From the NCBI RefSeq assembly GCF_015624485.1, contig NZ_CP061378.1:124001-188000 (forward strand): a DNA stretch of 64,000 bases, given 5' to 3'. The translations under genes were made by a program, and so were the position numbers. Shown one piece after another: positions 1 through 8,823 of the stretch. Position 1 is the first letter of the stretch; every line of letters starts with the position of its first letter. This stretch comes from Bradyrhizobium genosp. L. Its GTDB lineage: Bacteria > Pseudomonadota > Alphaproteobacteria > Rhizobiales > Xanthobacteraceae. The notes under the pieces are model-generated. The model made no database searches. It saw only the letters and a program-made list of their open reading frames with translations, and was not told the origin of the DNA.

Positions 1-528
1 GTGGTCGGCCAGCGTCACCTCGGCGGCGACGAAGGCTTCGAGATTGTATTCGTCGTCACTGGAGGCGCCGCCGCCCCACTCGGTGTAGACCGAGGGCGCC
101 GCGTCCTGGGCGGCGTGCGCGGCGGCCTCCGCCGGCTCCTCGGTGAAGACATTGTCGAGGCGGGTGTCGAGCGTCTGCTCGATCTCGGCGCGGCTGCCGA
201 GGTCGCGGTTCATCCATTCTTCCTGGCCGGGCTCAAAGCCTTCGCCGGCGGAACCGGTGGCCATGTCGGCGTGGTCGCCGCCGTCATAATCGCTGCCGGA
301 CGCGTCCGAATCGGCGTAGTCGGCCCGCTCCGCGGCGGGTTCCCCGGCCACCGGCAGCTCGGGGCCGTCAGCTGCCCGCTCCAGCAGCGGATTGCGCTCG
401 AGCTCCTCCTCGACAAAGGCCGACAGATCGAGGTTCGACAGTTGCAGCAGCTTGATCGCCTGCATCAGTTGCGGCGTCATCACCAGCGACTGCGACTGGC
501 GGAACTCTAGTCTTTGCGTCAGTGCCAT
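1..528 (-). CDS. rpoN: RNA polymerase sigma-54 factor, N-terminal part (cut by window edge)
   Basis: Sigma-54 directs RNA polymerase to -24/-12 promoters of nitrogen, motility and transport genes and needs AAA+ activators to open them. The 176 codons present start MALTQRLEFRQSQ and carry the Gln- and Leu-rich region I (MTPQLMQAIKLLQLS, then LSAFVEEELERNPLLE) that contacts activators and core enzyme. An acidic, low-complexity region II follows. The core-binding and RpoN-box regions lie beyond position 1. It is the last gene visible in a minus-strand series after rnd, lptC, two lptA genes and lptB, which is the usual proteobacterial order. The start at 528 is set by the conserved MALTQ N-terminus. 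Confidence 0.93.
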   Translation of the reverse strand, partial: MALTQRLEFRQSQSLVMTPQLMQAIKLLQLSNLDLSAFVEEELERNPLLERAADGPELPVAGEPAAERADYADSDASGSDYDGGDHADMATGSAGEGFEPGQEEWMNRDLGSRAEIEQTLDTRLDNVFTEEPAEAAAHAAQDAAPSVYTEWGGGASSDDEYNLEAFVAAEVTLADH

Positions 529-618
529 GGAGGCAAGATCGATTCCAAAAGTTGGCTCGATTCTTGCTTATATTAGTCCGCAGCCCTTGTATACGCCTTG
601 ACGGATCAGAAATTTGGG

Positions 619-1605
619 CTAGAGGCGGAATTCCTCGCCAAGGTAAAGCCTGCGTACATCCGGATCATTAACGATCTCTTCCGGACTTCCCTCAGTCAAG
701 ATCTCACCAGCATAGACGATATAGGCGCGATCGGTGAGGCCGAGCGTTTCGCGGACATTGTGGTCGGTGATCAGCACGCCGATGCCGCGGTTGGTGAGGT
801 GGCGCACGAGGTCCTGAATGTCGCCGACCGCGATCGGGTCGATGCCGGCGAACGGCTCGTCGAGCAGCATGTAATTCGGCCGCGTCGCCAGCGCGCGCGC
901 AATCTCGACACGGCGGCGCTCGCCGCCGGACAGCGCGATCGACGGGCTTTTTCTCAAGCGTGTGATGTTGAATTCGTCGAGCAGCGAGTCGAGCTCGTGC
1001 TCGCGTTTCTTCTTCGAGGGCTCGACCACCTCGAGCACCGCGCGGATGTTCTGCTCCACCGACAGGCCACGGAAGATCGAGGCTTCCTGCGGCAGATAGC
1101 CGATGCCGAGGCGGGCGCGCTGATACATCGGCAGCTTGGTGACGTCGTGGCCGTCGAGCTCGATGGCACCGCGATCGGCCTTGATCAGCCCGGTGATCAT
1201 GTAGAACACGGTGGTCTTGCCGGCGCCGTTCGGGCCGAGCAGGCCGACCGCCTCGCCGCGGCGCACATAGATGCTGACGCCGCGCACCACCTGGCGGCTG
1301 CCAAAGCTCTTTTCCACGCTATGCACAGCCAGATAGCCGGGACGCCCGATCAATTGCGGCGCGGCGGCGCCGGTGCCCTTGGGGCGCCTGGCGGGCTTGG
1401 CGCGTGCGGGCGCCGGAGCAGGCTGCGGGCGCAGCTCGACGCTGGGAACCGGGGCGGCGCGTGCCATCGGCGGTGCGTCGCGCACCGGGCTCGCCAGCAT
1501 CTCGCCGAAGGAGTCACCAAGCGTCGTGATGTCGTCGTGGGAGCGCGCAAAGCCGGCACTGCGTTTCGCAGGGCGCCGACGGAACATGCCGAGAAAATCC
1601 ACCAT
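619..1605 (-). CDS. lptB: LPS export ABC transporter ATP-binding protein LptB
   Basis: ATPase of the LptB2FGC complex, which pulls lipopolysaccharide out of the inner membrane and feeds it to the LptA bridge. The ABC domain occupies about residues 90-328: Walker [10 protein letters not shown], signature [15 protein letters not shown], Walker [14 protein letters not shown] and switch His in ITDHN. Typical LptB is about 240 residues. This one has some 85 extra N-terminal residues rich in Pro, Ala and Arg, with no recognisable domain. A shorter start inside that region cannot be excluded, but the reading frame and codon use continue through it. It sits between lptA and rpoN, as in other proteobacteria. 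Confidence 0.93.
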   Translation of the reverse strand: MVDFLGMFRRRPAKRSAGFARSHDDITTLGDSFGEMLASPVRDAPPMARAAPVPSVELRPQPAPAPARAKPARRPKGTGAAAPQLIGRPGYLAVHSVEKSFGSRQVVRGVSIYVRRGEAVGLLGPNGAGKTTVFYMITGLIKADRGAIELDGHDVTKLPMYQRARLGIGYLPQEASIFRGLSVEQNIRAVLEVVEPSKKKREHELDSLLDEFNITRLRKSPSIALSGGERRRVEIARALATRPNYMLLDEPFAGIDPIAVGDIQDLVRHLTNRGIGVLITDHNVRETLGLTDRAYIVYAGEILTEGSPEEIVNDPDVRRLYLGEEFRL

Positions 1606-1930
1606 CCCCGCTTCGCTTCAGCCTCTCACGGTGATCCCCGCGACCATGCCTGCGGATCGATCGATTCGCACGCCAAGTCACTTTGCACGCCAAGCCACGC
1701 GTATGGTCCGGAAAACTGGATGCCGGCTTCCGGACCGGTCGCGCTCAAACACCACGGCAAGGCGCGGGTGCCGCGCCTCGAATGAATGGATGCCCCCGAC
1801 CCCGCCCGCAATCGCGATCCTCTCGTGAGGCTCATCGCCGGGCCGGGCGTCTCCGCTAGATACAGCCTCGCGCCGCGCGCTTCAACCTCGCGCTGGCAAA
1901 TTATTATGTAACCGATTGAAATATATGGAT
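1606..1930. other. Gene-free interval between lptA-2 and lptB
   Basis: This 325-bp stretch holds no frame with convincing coding character. Short overlapping frames on both strands do not resemble known proteins. It is less GC-rich near 1900-1930. It could hold a promoter for lptB-rpoN, since the lptA genes end at 1931, but I see no clear motif or terminator hairpin. Confidence 0.5.
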
Positions 1931-2665
1931 TTACTTTGATTTCACCGGGCTTGGGGCGGGCGCTACGGCTGGTGCGGTGCTGCAATCCTTTCCCTGATTG
2001 ACCGATGCCGACACCCTTCCGCTGCCGTTATCAGATTCGACCTTCGACACGCCGGTCGTCATATCGACCCGCAGGCGGTCGCCGCGCACCGTATTGCTGC
2101 ACTGGGTCAGCACCACACCTCCGAGCATCGTGATCAAATTGGTCTTGGTATCGAATATCGCGGTCTCGCCGGTGACGGTTTGATCCTTCTGGGTGACGAC
2201 GACATTGCCACGCGCCTCCAGCCGTTTGATCGAGGAGCTGGTGCCCGCGGGACCCGATGTCGCCGACGGCATCGGTGTCGCTGACGGCATCGGTGTTGCC
2301 GAAGGCATCGGCGGCGCCCTCGCATCCTTGGTACCCGCCGGCGCCTGCTTGGTGCCCGCAGGCGGCGATGAGGACCCGGCGGCGCTCCCTTCGTAGAACA
2401 CGACCAGGATCTTCGACGTCATGGTGGTGTCGCCCTGCGTCACCTTCACATTGCCGGAAAACGTCGCCTCTTTCTTCTTGTCGCGCATTTCGAGCACGGC
2501 GGCCTCGATCTGCACCGGCTCGTCGCGGTTCTGGACGAAGCCCTGCATGGCGTTCGGCACCGACGATGCGCTCTGCGCGTGAGTCTTTTCGCAAGCCAGC
2601 AGTGTGAGGACGAATATCGCAGCAGCGGCGAGTCGCATCGTCGTTCCCGAACCATTCGTGGTCAT
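1931..2665 (-). CDS. Second LptA/OstA-family periplasmic protein (tandem paralogue)
   Basis: OstA-fold protein expected to bind lipid A in the periplasm. A signal peptide is visible (MRLAAAAIFVLTLLACEKTHAQ, from the internal Met at 2638). The next part, VPNAMQGFVQNRDEPVQIEA then LEMRDKKKEATFSGNVKV, is nearly the same as in the adjacent lptA, so this is a tandem duplicate. It differs in an inserted low-complexity linker with three tandem copies of a six-residue Met-Pro-Ser-Ala-Thr-Pro unit, in a Cys near the signal cleavage region that might be a lipobox, and in a diverged C-terminus. The start could be 2665 or 2638; a GGGAACG sequence precedes 2638. Whether it forms mixed filaments with LptA is unknown. 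Confidence 0.85.
   Translation of the reverse strand: MTTNGSGTTMRLAAAAIFVLTLLACEKTHAQSASSVPNAMQGFVQNRDEPVQIEAAVLEMRDKKKEATFSGNVKVTQGDTTMTSKILVVFYEGSAAGSSSPPAGTKQAPAGTKDARAPPMPSATPMPSATPMPSATSGPAGTSSSIKRLEARGNVVVTQKDQTVTGETAIFDTKTNLITMLGGVVLTQCSNTVRGDRLRVDMTTGVSKVESDNGSGRVSASVNQGKDCSTAPAVAPAPSPVKSK
2262..2311 (-). repeat. Short in-frame tandem repeat inside lptA-2
   Basis: About two and a half copies of an 18-bp unit (GACGGCATCGGTGTCGCT and variants) encode the repeated Met-Pro-Ser-Ala-Thr-Pro linker. Copy number changes would keep the reading frame. Confidence 0.8.
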
Positions 2666-2687
2666 GATCCGAAGCACGCCGCCCGTC

Positions 2688-3416
2688 CTATTTCGGCTTG
2701 CTGCCGGGAAGCAGCGGCAGCGGCCCGCTCGGCGCAGAGCCGGGCGCGGCGGGCGTGCCGCAGCCGCCTTTTCCGGCTTGTGGGCCTGGCTTGGCGTCCT
2801 TCTGAGTCTGGATGAACAGGCCTTGCACCTTGCCATTATCGGACTCGACGCGGGAAACGCCGGTGGTCATGTCGACCAGCAGGCGGTCGCCGCGCAGCAC
2901 GTTCTGGCACTGCGTCAGCACCACGCCGCCGATCATGGTGATGAGATTGGTCTTGGTGTCGAAGATCGCGGTCTCGCCGGTGACGACCTGATCCTTCTGG
3001 GTGACGACGACGTTGCCCTTCGCCTCCAGCCGCTTGATCGACGATGCGCCGCCGGGGCCTGGCGTCGCCGATTGCATCGGTGCGGCGGCCTTCGCACCTT
3101 TCGCGTTGGCGTTGGCGGGCTGCGCCTGGCCGGAGCTCGATTCATAGAACACCACGAGCGTCTTCGACGTCATCGTGGTGTCGCCCTGCACGACTTTGAC
3201 GTCGCCGAAGAAGGTCGCCTCCTTCTTCTTGTCGCGCATTTCCAGCGAGGCGGCCTCGATCTGGATCGGCTGGTCGTGGTTCTGGGTAAAGCCCTGCATC
3301 GCGTTGGGCACGCCGCTCATCGAGCCCTGCGCGACCACGGCGCCTGCGGCGAACAGCGCGAGCACGAAGGCGGCAATGGCCGAACCACGCGGAGAAAAGC
3401 GCATCATCGAAATCAT
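2688..3416 (-). CDS. lptA: LPS transport periplasmic protein LptA
   Basis: Periplasmic bridge protein that carries LPS from LptC to the outer-membrane LptD. It is 242 residues with an N-terminal signal peptide (hydrophobic run around residues 13-29, ending AVVAQ). The OstA beta-jellyroll contains IQIEAASLEMRDKKKEATF, the QGDTTMTSK segment, the NVVVTQKDQVVTGE strand pair and GGVVLTQCQN. Its ATG overlaps the lptC stop as ATGA (3413-3416), which implies translational coupling. The C-terminus is Gly/Pro-rich. A close tandem copy follows at 1931-2665. Confidence 0.93.
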   Translation of the reverse strand: MISMMRFSPRGSAIAAFVLALFAAGAVVAQGSMSGVPNAMQGFTQNHDQPIQIEAASLEMRDKKKEATFFGDVKVVQGDTTMTSKTLVVFYESSSGQAQPANANAKGAKAAAPMQSATPGPGGASSIKRLEAKGNVVVTQKDQVVTGETAIFDTKTNLITMIGGVVLTQCQNVLRGDRLLVDMTTGVSRVESDNGKVQGLFIQTQKDAKPGPQAGKGGCGTPAAPGSAPSGPLPLLPGSKPK

Positions 3417-4138
3417 TTCGGGTTGGCTGATTTGCGCCCCTTTGGAGCGGGCGGCGGTGGAGGCGGCGCGGGCTCGGCGGGCGGGCTGTTGTCGCCGAGA
3501 TGGTTCAGATGCATCACGACCGTACCCTCGAATCGCACGAGCTCGCCGCCATTGTAGATGCGGATCCGGTCCGACGTCAGCGTACCGTCGAGCAGCTTGA
3601 CGTCGACATGCTCGTCCGACGTAACGGTGTTCTTGTTCATGTCGACGAAGGCCTGCGTCAACCGCGCTTCATAGCCCGTCGATGATTGCAGGAAGATATC
3701 CTTGCGCAGATCCAGGAGCTGCTTCTTCTGGTCGAAGAACCCGGTGCGTCCATCCATCGTCACGATCGACCCGTCCCCCTGCGCCACCTTGGCGCGGATG
3801 GTTTTCAGCTCGACATGATCAGGATCGGTGACGTCCTGGATCGCGGCCTTGGCCCACATCTCATAGGGCCGTCCATCGGCCGAGAAGCCGGCAGTATGCG
3901 GCGATTCCATCGTGATCTTGGTACCGGACACCACCATGTTGTCCATGTCGACGGGCAGCTTGGCGATCACTTCCTTGAACGGATTGAACACCGAGATGTA
4001 AAAGATCACACCGAGCGACACTGCCACGGCCGCGGGCACCGCGACGCGCAGGAACCGGACCATGCGGCTGTGGCGCGCGGCCGCGGCAAAGCGCGCCTCG
4101 AGGCCCGTCACATAGGCTGGATTGTGGATCGAATTCAC
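3413..4138 (-). CDS. lptC: LPS export ABC transporter periplasmic protein LptC
   Basis: Bitopic inner-membrane protein that links the LptBFG transporter to LptA. It has a short cytoplasmic N-terminus, one membrane span at about residues 29-50 (VAVPAAVAVSLGVIFYISVF), then a periplasmic OstA-like domain with VSGTKITMESPHTAGFSADGRPYE and repeated beta strands. The tail is Pro-rich (PPPPPPP). It overlaps lptA by four bases and lies 174 bp downstream of rnd. Confidence 0.93.
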   Translation of the reverse strand: MNSIHNPAYVTGLEARFAAAARHSRMVRFLRVAVPAAVAVSLGVIFYISVFNPFKEVIAKLPVDMDNMVVSGTKITMESPHTAGFSADGRPYEMWAKAAIQDVTDPDHVELKTIRAKVAQGDGSIVTMDGRTGFFDQKKQLLDLRKDIFLQSSTGYEARLTQAFVDMNKNTVTSDEHVDVKLLDGTLTSDRIRIYNGGELVRFEGTVVMHLNHLGDNSPPAEPAPPPPPPAPKGRKSANPK

Positions 4139-4312
4139 CTGAGCTCCAACTCACCGCCGCTCAAAGCGCGGCGCGAAATTGCCGCTCATTCTACCCGGTG
4201 CCGTCCAAATATGCAGCCCGGACCTGGCGTCGCGCCCCCTGTAGCCGACCACGCGTGAACAGTTTGGCCGAAACGGGGCGGAACGGCCGCCCCGAACATG
4301 AAATCACCCCGT

Positions 4313-4927
4313 TCAGGAATGGGCGAAAATGTCCTCTTCCTCCCAGCCGTCGAGGTCGAGCCGGGCGCGGGCGGGCAGGAATTCGAAGCAGGCTTTGGCG
4401 AGGTCGGTGCGGCCCTCGCGCGCCAGCATGGCATCGAGCTTCTCGCGCAAGGCATGCAGATGCAGCACGTCGGAGGCGGCATAGGCGAGCTGTGCTTCGC
4501 TGAGGCCGGCCGCGCCCCAGTCGCTCGACTGCTGCTGCTTCGACAATTCGATGTTGAGGACTTCCCGCACCAGGTCCTTCAGGCCGTGTCGATCGGTATA
4601 GGTGCGCGCCATGCGCGAGGCGATCTTGGTGCAGTAGATCGGCGTCGGCATGACCCCGAGAGTATTGAAGAGCACCGCGACATCGAACCGCGCGAAATGG
4701 AAGATCTTGGTGACGCCGGGATTGCCGAGCAGCGCCTTGAGATTCGGCGCGTCGGCGTGTCCCTTCGGAATCTGCACCACGTCGGCGGTGCCGTCGCCGT
4801 TGGACAGCTGCACCACGCAGAGCCGGTCGCGATGCGGATTGAGCCCCATGGTCTCGGTGTCGATGGCAACGGAGTCAGTATAGCGGGACAGATCGGGCAG
4901 ATCGCCACGATGCAGGCGAATGGTCAT
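4313..4927 (-). CDS. rnd: Ribonuclease D family 3'-5' exonuclease (short form)
   Basis: DnaQ-like exonuclease acting in tRNA 3'-end maturation and RNA decay. Exo I is VAIDTETMGLNP (catalytic D-E), Exo II is in KIFHFARFDVAVL, and Exo III is in YAASDVLHL (Y and D). At 204 residues it has only the catalytic domain and lacks the HRDC domains of the roughly 380-residue E. coli RNase D. This short form is common in alphaproteobacteria beside the lpt genes. It starts the minus-strand series rnd-lptC-lptA-lptA2-lptB-rpoN. Confidence 0.9.
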   Translation of the reverse strand: MTIRLHRGDLPDLSRYTDSVAIDTETMGLNPHRDRLCVVQLSNGDGTADVVQIPKGHADAPNLKALLGNPGVTKIFHFARFDVAVLFNTLGVMPTPIYCTKIASRMARTYTDRHGLKDLVREVLNIELSKQQQSSDWGAAGLSEAQLAYAASDVLHLHALREKLDAMLAREGRTDLAKACFEFLPARARLDLDGWEEEDIFAHS

Positions 4928-5267
4928 GAAATAAGAGCCTCGGATATCGGATCGATTCGAGCGACACTAGCCTCCAAACGCCCGCGAGGCGAGCGGATAG
5001 GCGGCCTGCGGAACCCGTGACGCGGGTTTTCCGCGGCACCCTGATCCCGCGCGGCCTGTTGCATTTCGATCACGCCGGCGAGCCAAAGTTGCAAGGCGGG
5101 ATGACCGGACGCCGCGCAATTCCCATATTTCGAACCGGGCCATTGTGCCGCTTCCGATTGCCGTTTCCCGCTTTTGTTTGCGCTTCGCCGCCGATGCAAT
5201 CGGCGGCCGCGATCCCTATCTCTGCCCAGCCGCTCGAACACCGTTCTCATCACCACGAATGGGCCTC
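4928..5267. other. Divergent intergenic region between rnd and an MFS gene
   Basis: The 340 bp should hold the promoters of rnd (minus) and of the MFS gene (plus). The plus frame of the MFS gene stays open back to 5145, but that stretch lacks MFS-like sequence. No operator, terminator or repeat is evident. Confidence 0.5.
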
Positions 5268-6533
5268 ATGTCCGAACAGACCATCGCCGCGCCGATCGAC
5301 GAGCCTGAGGCGCGCGGCTTTTCGCGCTATCAGTCGTTCCTGATCGCGCTGCTCGCGTTCACCCAGTTCACCCTGATTCTCGACTTCATCATCATGTCGC
5401 CGCTCGGCGCCATCCTGATGCCCGCGCTCAACATCACGGCCGGGCAGTTCGGCGTCGCCGTGTCGGCCTACGCCTTCGCCGCTGGCTTCTCCGGCATCCT
5501 CGCCGCCGGCTTCGCCGACCGCTTCGACCGCAAGCGCCTGCTGCTGTTTTTCTATGTCGGCTTCACGCTCGGCACCGTGCTCTGCGCGCTGGCGCAGAAT
5601 TTCCACGTGCTGCTGCTGGGGCGGATCGTCACCGGCCTGTTCGGCGGCGTGATCGGCTCGGTGGTGCTCGCGATCGTCACCGACCTGTTCCCGCTGCAGC
5701 TGCGCGGCCGGGTGATGGGCTTCATCCAGACCGCGTTCGCGGCGAGCCAGGTGCTCGGCGTCCCCGCCGGCCTGTTCCTCGCCAATCACTGGAACTGGCA
5801 CATCTGCTTCGTGGCCATCGTCGGGCTCTCGACCGCGGCGATCATCACCATCGCCTTCGCCATGCAGCCGGTCGACGGACATCTCAAGCTGCAGCACGAC
5901 CGCAATCCGTTCCGCCACCTGGCCTCGACTGTGGGCGACAAGCGCTACATCCTGGCCTTCGTCGTCACCACGCTGCTGGCGACCGGCGGCTTCATGCTGA
6001 TGCCGTTCGGCAGCGCCTTCACCGTGCACAATCTCGGCATCGACATCGTCCACTTGCCGACCATCTATCTGGTCTCCGGCCTGTTCAGCATTGTCATGGG
6101 GCCGCTGATCGGCCGCGCCAGCGACGCGTTCGGCAAATATCCGACCTTCGTGTTCGGCTGCACGGTGTCGGTGATCATGGTCTCGATCTACACCCATCTC
6201 GGCCACGTCTCGTTACTCACCGCGATCGTGGTCAATGTGCTGATGTTCGTCGGCATCTTCTCGCGCATGATCCCCTCGCAGGCGCTGATGTCGGCGATCC
6301 CCGACGCCAGCCAGCGCGGCGCGTTCAGCGCGGTCTCGGCCTCGGTGCAACAGCTCTCCGGCGGCCTCGGCTCGGTGGTCGCAGCCGCGATCGTGGCGGA
6401 GAATCCGGACGGCTCGCTGCTGCATTTCGACCGCATCGGCTACGTCGTCGTGACGACGACGATCATCTCCATCATCGCGATGTACTTTGTGCAGAAGCAA
6501 GTGGCGAAGCGGCAGGGCAAGTGGATGGTGTGA
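5268..6533 (+). CDS. MFS transporter
   Basis: Predicted inner-membrane secondary transporter of 421 residues with about 12 hydrophobic segments. The MFS motif A-like loop GFADRFDRKRLLL follows TM2. The region GRIVTGLFGGVIGSVVLAIVTDLFP, then LRGRVMGFIQTAFAASQVLGVPAGLFLA, matches motifs B and C of DHA1-like drug or sugar-efflux carriers. The start MSEQTIAAP at 5268 is chosen because the upstream part of the frame is not hydrophobic or conserved; 5259 (MGLMSEQ) is an alternative. The substrate cannot be told from sequence. Confidence 0.85.
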   Translation: MSEQTIAAPIDEPEARGFSRYQSFLIALLAFTQFTLILDFIIMSPLGAILMPALNITAGQFGVAVSAYAFAAGFSGILAAGFADRFDRKRLLLFFYVGFTLGTVLCALAQNFHVLLLGRIVTGLFGGVIGSVVLAIVTDLFPLQLRGRVMGFIQTAFAASQVLGVPAGLFLANHWNWHICFVAIVGLSTAAIITIAFAMQPVDGHLKLQHDRNPFRHLASTVGDKRYILAFVVTTLLATGGFMLMPFGSAFTVHNLGIDIVHLPTIYLVSGLFSIVMGPLIGRASDAFGKYPTFVFGCTVSVIMVSIYTHLGHVSLLTAIVVNVLMFVGIFSRMIPSQALMSAIPDASQRGAFSAVSASVQQLSGGLGSVVAAAIVAENPDGSLLHFDRIGYVVVTTTIISIIAMYFVQKQVAKRQGKWMV

Positions 6534-6576
6534 GGGACGCTGGGCTCGCCACGTGATATGTTGATACGCCGAATGA

Positions 6577-7479
6577 GTGACGGTGAATCACGTGGTGACA
6601 CAGCCTTGCCTTATCGAAGTTGCGATCGAGCCCAAGTGGAAGGCCGATCGCGAAAAGCTCGACATTGCGCTGGCCGCGCTTGTCGCGGAGGACCCGTCCT
6701 TCCGGGTATCGACCGACCCTGAGTCGGGCCAGACCATCCTCAAAGGCGTCGGCGAACTGCATCTCGACGGCAAGATCGACTTACTCAAGCGCGTCTACGG
6801 CCTCGATGTTCGTCTCGGCGCGCCGCAGGTCGCGTTCCGCGAACGCATTACGAAGCGCATCGAGCACAGCTTCACGCACAAGAGGGTCGTCGGACCTCGG
6901 GGAGTTTTTGCTTCGGTCACCCTCGTCGTCGAACCGAACGAGCCGGGCCAAGGATACGTGTTCGAATCGAAGATCGTCGGCGACGCGGTGCCGGCTGAAT
7001 ACATGCCCGGTGTCGAGAAAGGTCTGCAGAGCGTGCTGCCCTCGGGCGTGATCGCCGGCTTCCCGGTGGTCGACGTCAAGGTGCAGTTGGTCGACGGCAA
7101 GTACCATGACGTCGACTCGTCGGTGGCGGCCTTCGAGATCGCCTCGCGCGCCTGCTTCCGCGAGGCGTTGCAGCTAGCCAAGCCGGTCCTGCTCGAACCG
7201 ATCATGAAGGTCGAGGTAATGACACCGAGCGATGGCCTGGCTCCGGTGTTGCGCGACCTGAGCCTTCGCCGCGCCAGGACTTTGGATCACAGCGTCCGCA
7301 GCGATGGCGTCGTCATCACGGCGATGGTGCCGCTCATGAACATGTTGGGCTACACGAACGGCCTGCATGCGGTGAGCCAGGGCCGCGCAACCTTCACGAT
7401 GCAGTTCGATCACTACGCGCCGCCGTCGCCAAATGATGATGATCCGCCGTTTGGTCCTGCGGTAGGGATGCGCGCGTGA
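6577..7479 (+). CDS. EF-G-like protein consisting only of domains III-V (no GTPase domain)
   Basis: The 300 residues align with the C-terminal half of elongation factor G. Domain III is [13 protein letters not shown]...[27 protein letters not shown]. Domain IV contains [42 protein letters not shown] and the tip loop KYHDVDSS. Domain V contains [13 protein letters not shown] and [14 protein letters not shown]. Domains G and II are absent, and no matching sequence is present upstream in any frame. The domain IV loop that is usually GGSGQ-like is changed to VGPRGVF. There are no internal stops, and the GTG start is approximate. It could be a decayed duplicate of fusA or a GTPase-independent ribosome binder. 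No neighbour helps to decide. Confidence 0.8.
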   Translation: MTVNHVVTQPCLIEVAIEPKWKADREKLDIALAALVAEDPSFRVSTDPESGQTILKGVGELHLDGKIDLLKRVYGLDVRLGAPQVAFRERITKRIEHSFTHKRVVGPRGVFASVTLVVEPNEPGQGYVFESKIVGDAVPAEYMPGVEKGLQSVLPSGVIAGFPVVDVKVQLVDGKYHDVDSSVAAFEIASRACFREALQLAKPVLLEPIMKVEVMTPSDGLAPVLRDLSLRRARTLDHSVRSDGVVITAMVPLMNMLGYTNGLHAVSQGRATFTMQFDHYAPPSPNDDDPPFGPAVGMRA

Positions 7480-7527
7480 CGGCCGCATTGCGCGCTCGAA
7501 TGTAGCGCGGCCGCAGTCGCAATCCCT

Positions 7528-7580
7528 CCCACGAAAGCTGAGCGATTTTACGCGTTTGCAAAGGGAGTGGTTCCCAAGAA
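7528..7580. repeat. Degenerate copy of the tRNA-Leu 3' flank
   Basis: This stretch resembles 8550-8605, the 3' end of tRNA-Leu and its flank. Both contain CCCACGAA, then AGCGATTT, then TTGCAAA and GTGGT.CCCA.GAAA in the same order and orientation, about three quarters identical by eye. It lies 1 kb away on the 3' side of the tRNA, where an integrated element's second attachment site would lie. Confidence 0.5.
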
Positions 7581-7658
7581 AAAATACGCACATGGTCTTA
7601 TCAATGTTGAACCGATAGCGGATAAAGCGCCTTTGACGATTGCACCCTTAGACTGCGG

Positions 7659-8444
7659 ATGATTGCGATGAGATTAGGCGCCCTTAGCGTGTTGAATGTC
7701 TTCTTTCTCGCCACGGCCATCGTCACGCTTGCGCTGCGGCCGGCGCCGGCCCAGATGGTCGCGCCGCGCGTGCAAACATTCTGTACCCCGCTAGACGGTC
7801 TAGAACAGAAGGTGGATGAGAAAACATGTCTTGCGCAATTCGCCGACGTTGCCAGCCGAGACGGTCGCGCCCTAACGCTGAAATTGAAGAACGGAAAGAC
7901 CAAGGTGCTGAACGACGCTAGACAATGTGAGGACCCCGACAAAGAAGGTGAGTGCTTCACATACCGGCTGGAGGGTTACATCGAGGATCGACAATTCATC
8001 GTGTCCGTCACGCCTTACGAGTGCGCATATGTGCTGCTGGTGGACCGCCGGACTGGCAAGGAAACCCAATTGGGCGGATGGCCCGAATTGTCTCCGAGCA
8101 AGAAGCGGTTCGCGGTCAGCGCGTCCTTCGTGGCAGGAGAGTGCAGTCCCGATTACGGCCTTGCCATCTACTCCCTATCCAGCGATCCGCCGCAGCTTGA
8201 GTGGCACTTCACGCAGGACAGCGATTACGACGACTACATTGTTGACCGTTGGGACGGCGAAAATCGCGTACGGCTGAAGGTGAACGCCAACGGAAAGGAA
8301 TCGACGACCGAGCTGAAACTGACCGCGCGCGGATGGCAGCTCAAATTGGCGAATGGCAAATTCAGTTCTGGCGTTGCGGCCTCGGCTACCCGTTCGGCGC
8401 CGGCACCCCAGTCCGCCAATCCCGCAGGGCCGATCGGTCGCTGA
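7659..8444 (+). CDS. Secreted protein of unknown function
   Basis: 261 residues beginning with a clear signal peptide (hydrophobic LGALSVLNVFFLATAIVTLAL, then APAQ). The mature part is rich in Asp and aromatic residues and has several Cys (FCTP, KTCLAQ, RQCEDP, GECFTY, YECAY, AGECSP) that could form disulfides in the periplasm. It recalls small beta-propeller-like periplasmic proteins, but I recognise no family. It is isolated between the EF-G fragment and tRNA-Leu, within a segment flanked by imperfect repeats. The start may be 7659 or 7668. Confidence 0.7.
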   Translation: MIAMRLGALSVLNVFFLATAIVTLALRPAPAQMVAPRVQTFCTPLDGLEQKVDEKTCLAQFADVASRDGRALTLKLKNGKTKVLNDARQCEDPDKEGECFTYRLEGYIEDRQFIVSVTPYECAYVLLVDRRTGKETQLGGWPELSPSKKRFAVSASFVAGECSPDYGLAIYSLSSDPPQLEWHFTQDSDYDDYIVDRWDGENRVRLKVNANGKESTTELKLTARGWQLKLANGKFSSGVAASATRSAPAPQSANPAGPIGR

Positions 8445-8562
8445 CAAGCGCGCGGGAAAAAAGTCCACTGAAGTGCACAGGGCGGATTAACCGAAGGCGT
8501 AATCCGCCACCTCACGCAATCGCCGGCGGGTTACGGCCGCGCCGAACCACCCCACGAAGATT

Positions 8563-8578
8563 CAGCGATTTCAATCGC
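8563..8578 (-). terminator. Hairpin just downstream of tRNA-Leu
   Basis: AGCGATTTCAATCGCT is a perfect 7-bp stem with a 2-base loop, 14 bases past the tRNA 3' end on the minus strand. It has no long T run, so it may be a processing or weak termination hairpin. Confidence 0.4.
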
Positions 8579-8591
8579 TTGCAAAAGGGTG

Positions 8592-8678
<87 letters not shown>

Positions 8679-8823
8679 GTGGGCGCGTTACTAATGGATT
8701 GGTCGCGCGCTTGTCAAATTCGCGATTGGAAAATCAAATACGCTGTACAGGCGTGGGCCTTTGGCGTATCGCCAAACGGCTAAACCCCGTCAATCGTTCT
8801 CGAATCCGGCAGGAATCAACCCC

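Noticed and set aside
2262..2311. Possible CRISPR-like repeats
   Set aside because: Contiguous 18-bp repeats without spacers, inside a coding region. No CRISPR array or cas gene is present in the window.
6534..6580. EF-G GTPase and domain II sequence upstream of the EF-G fragment
   Set aside because: No frame between the MFS gene and 6577 encodes G1-G5 motifs; the missing half is absent and not frameshifted.
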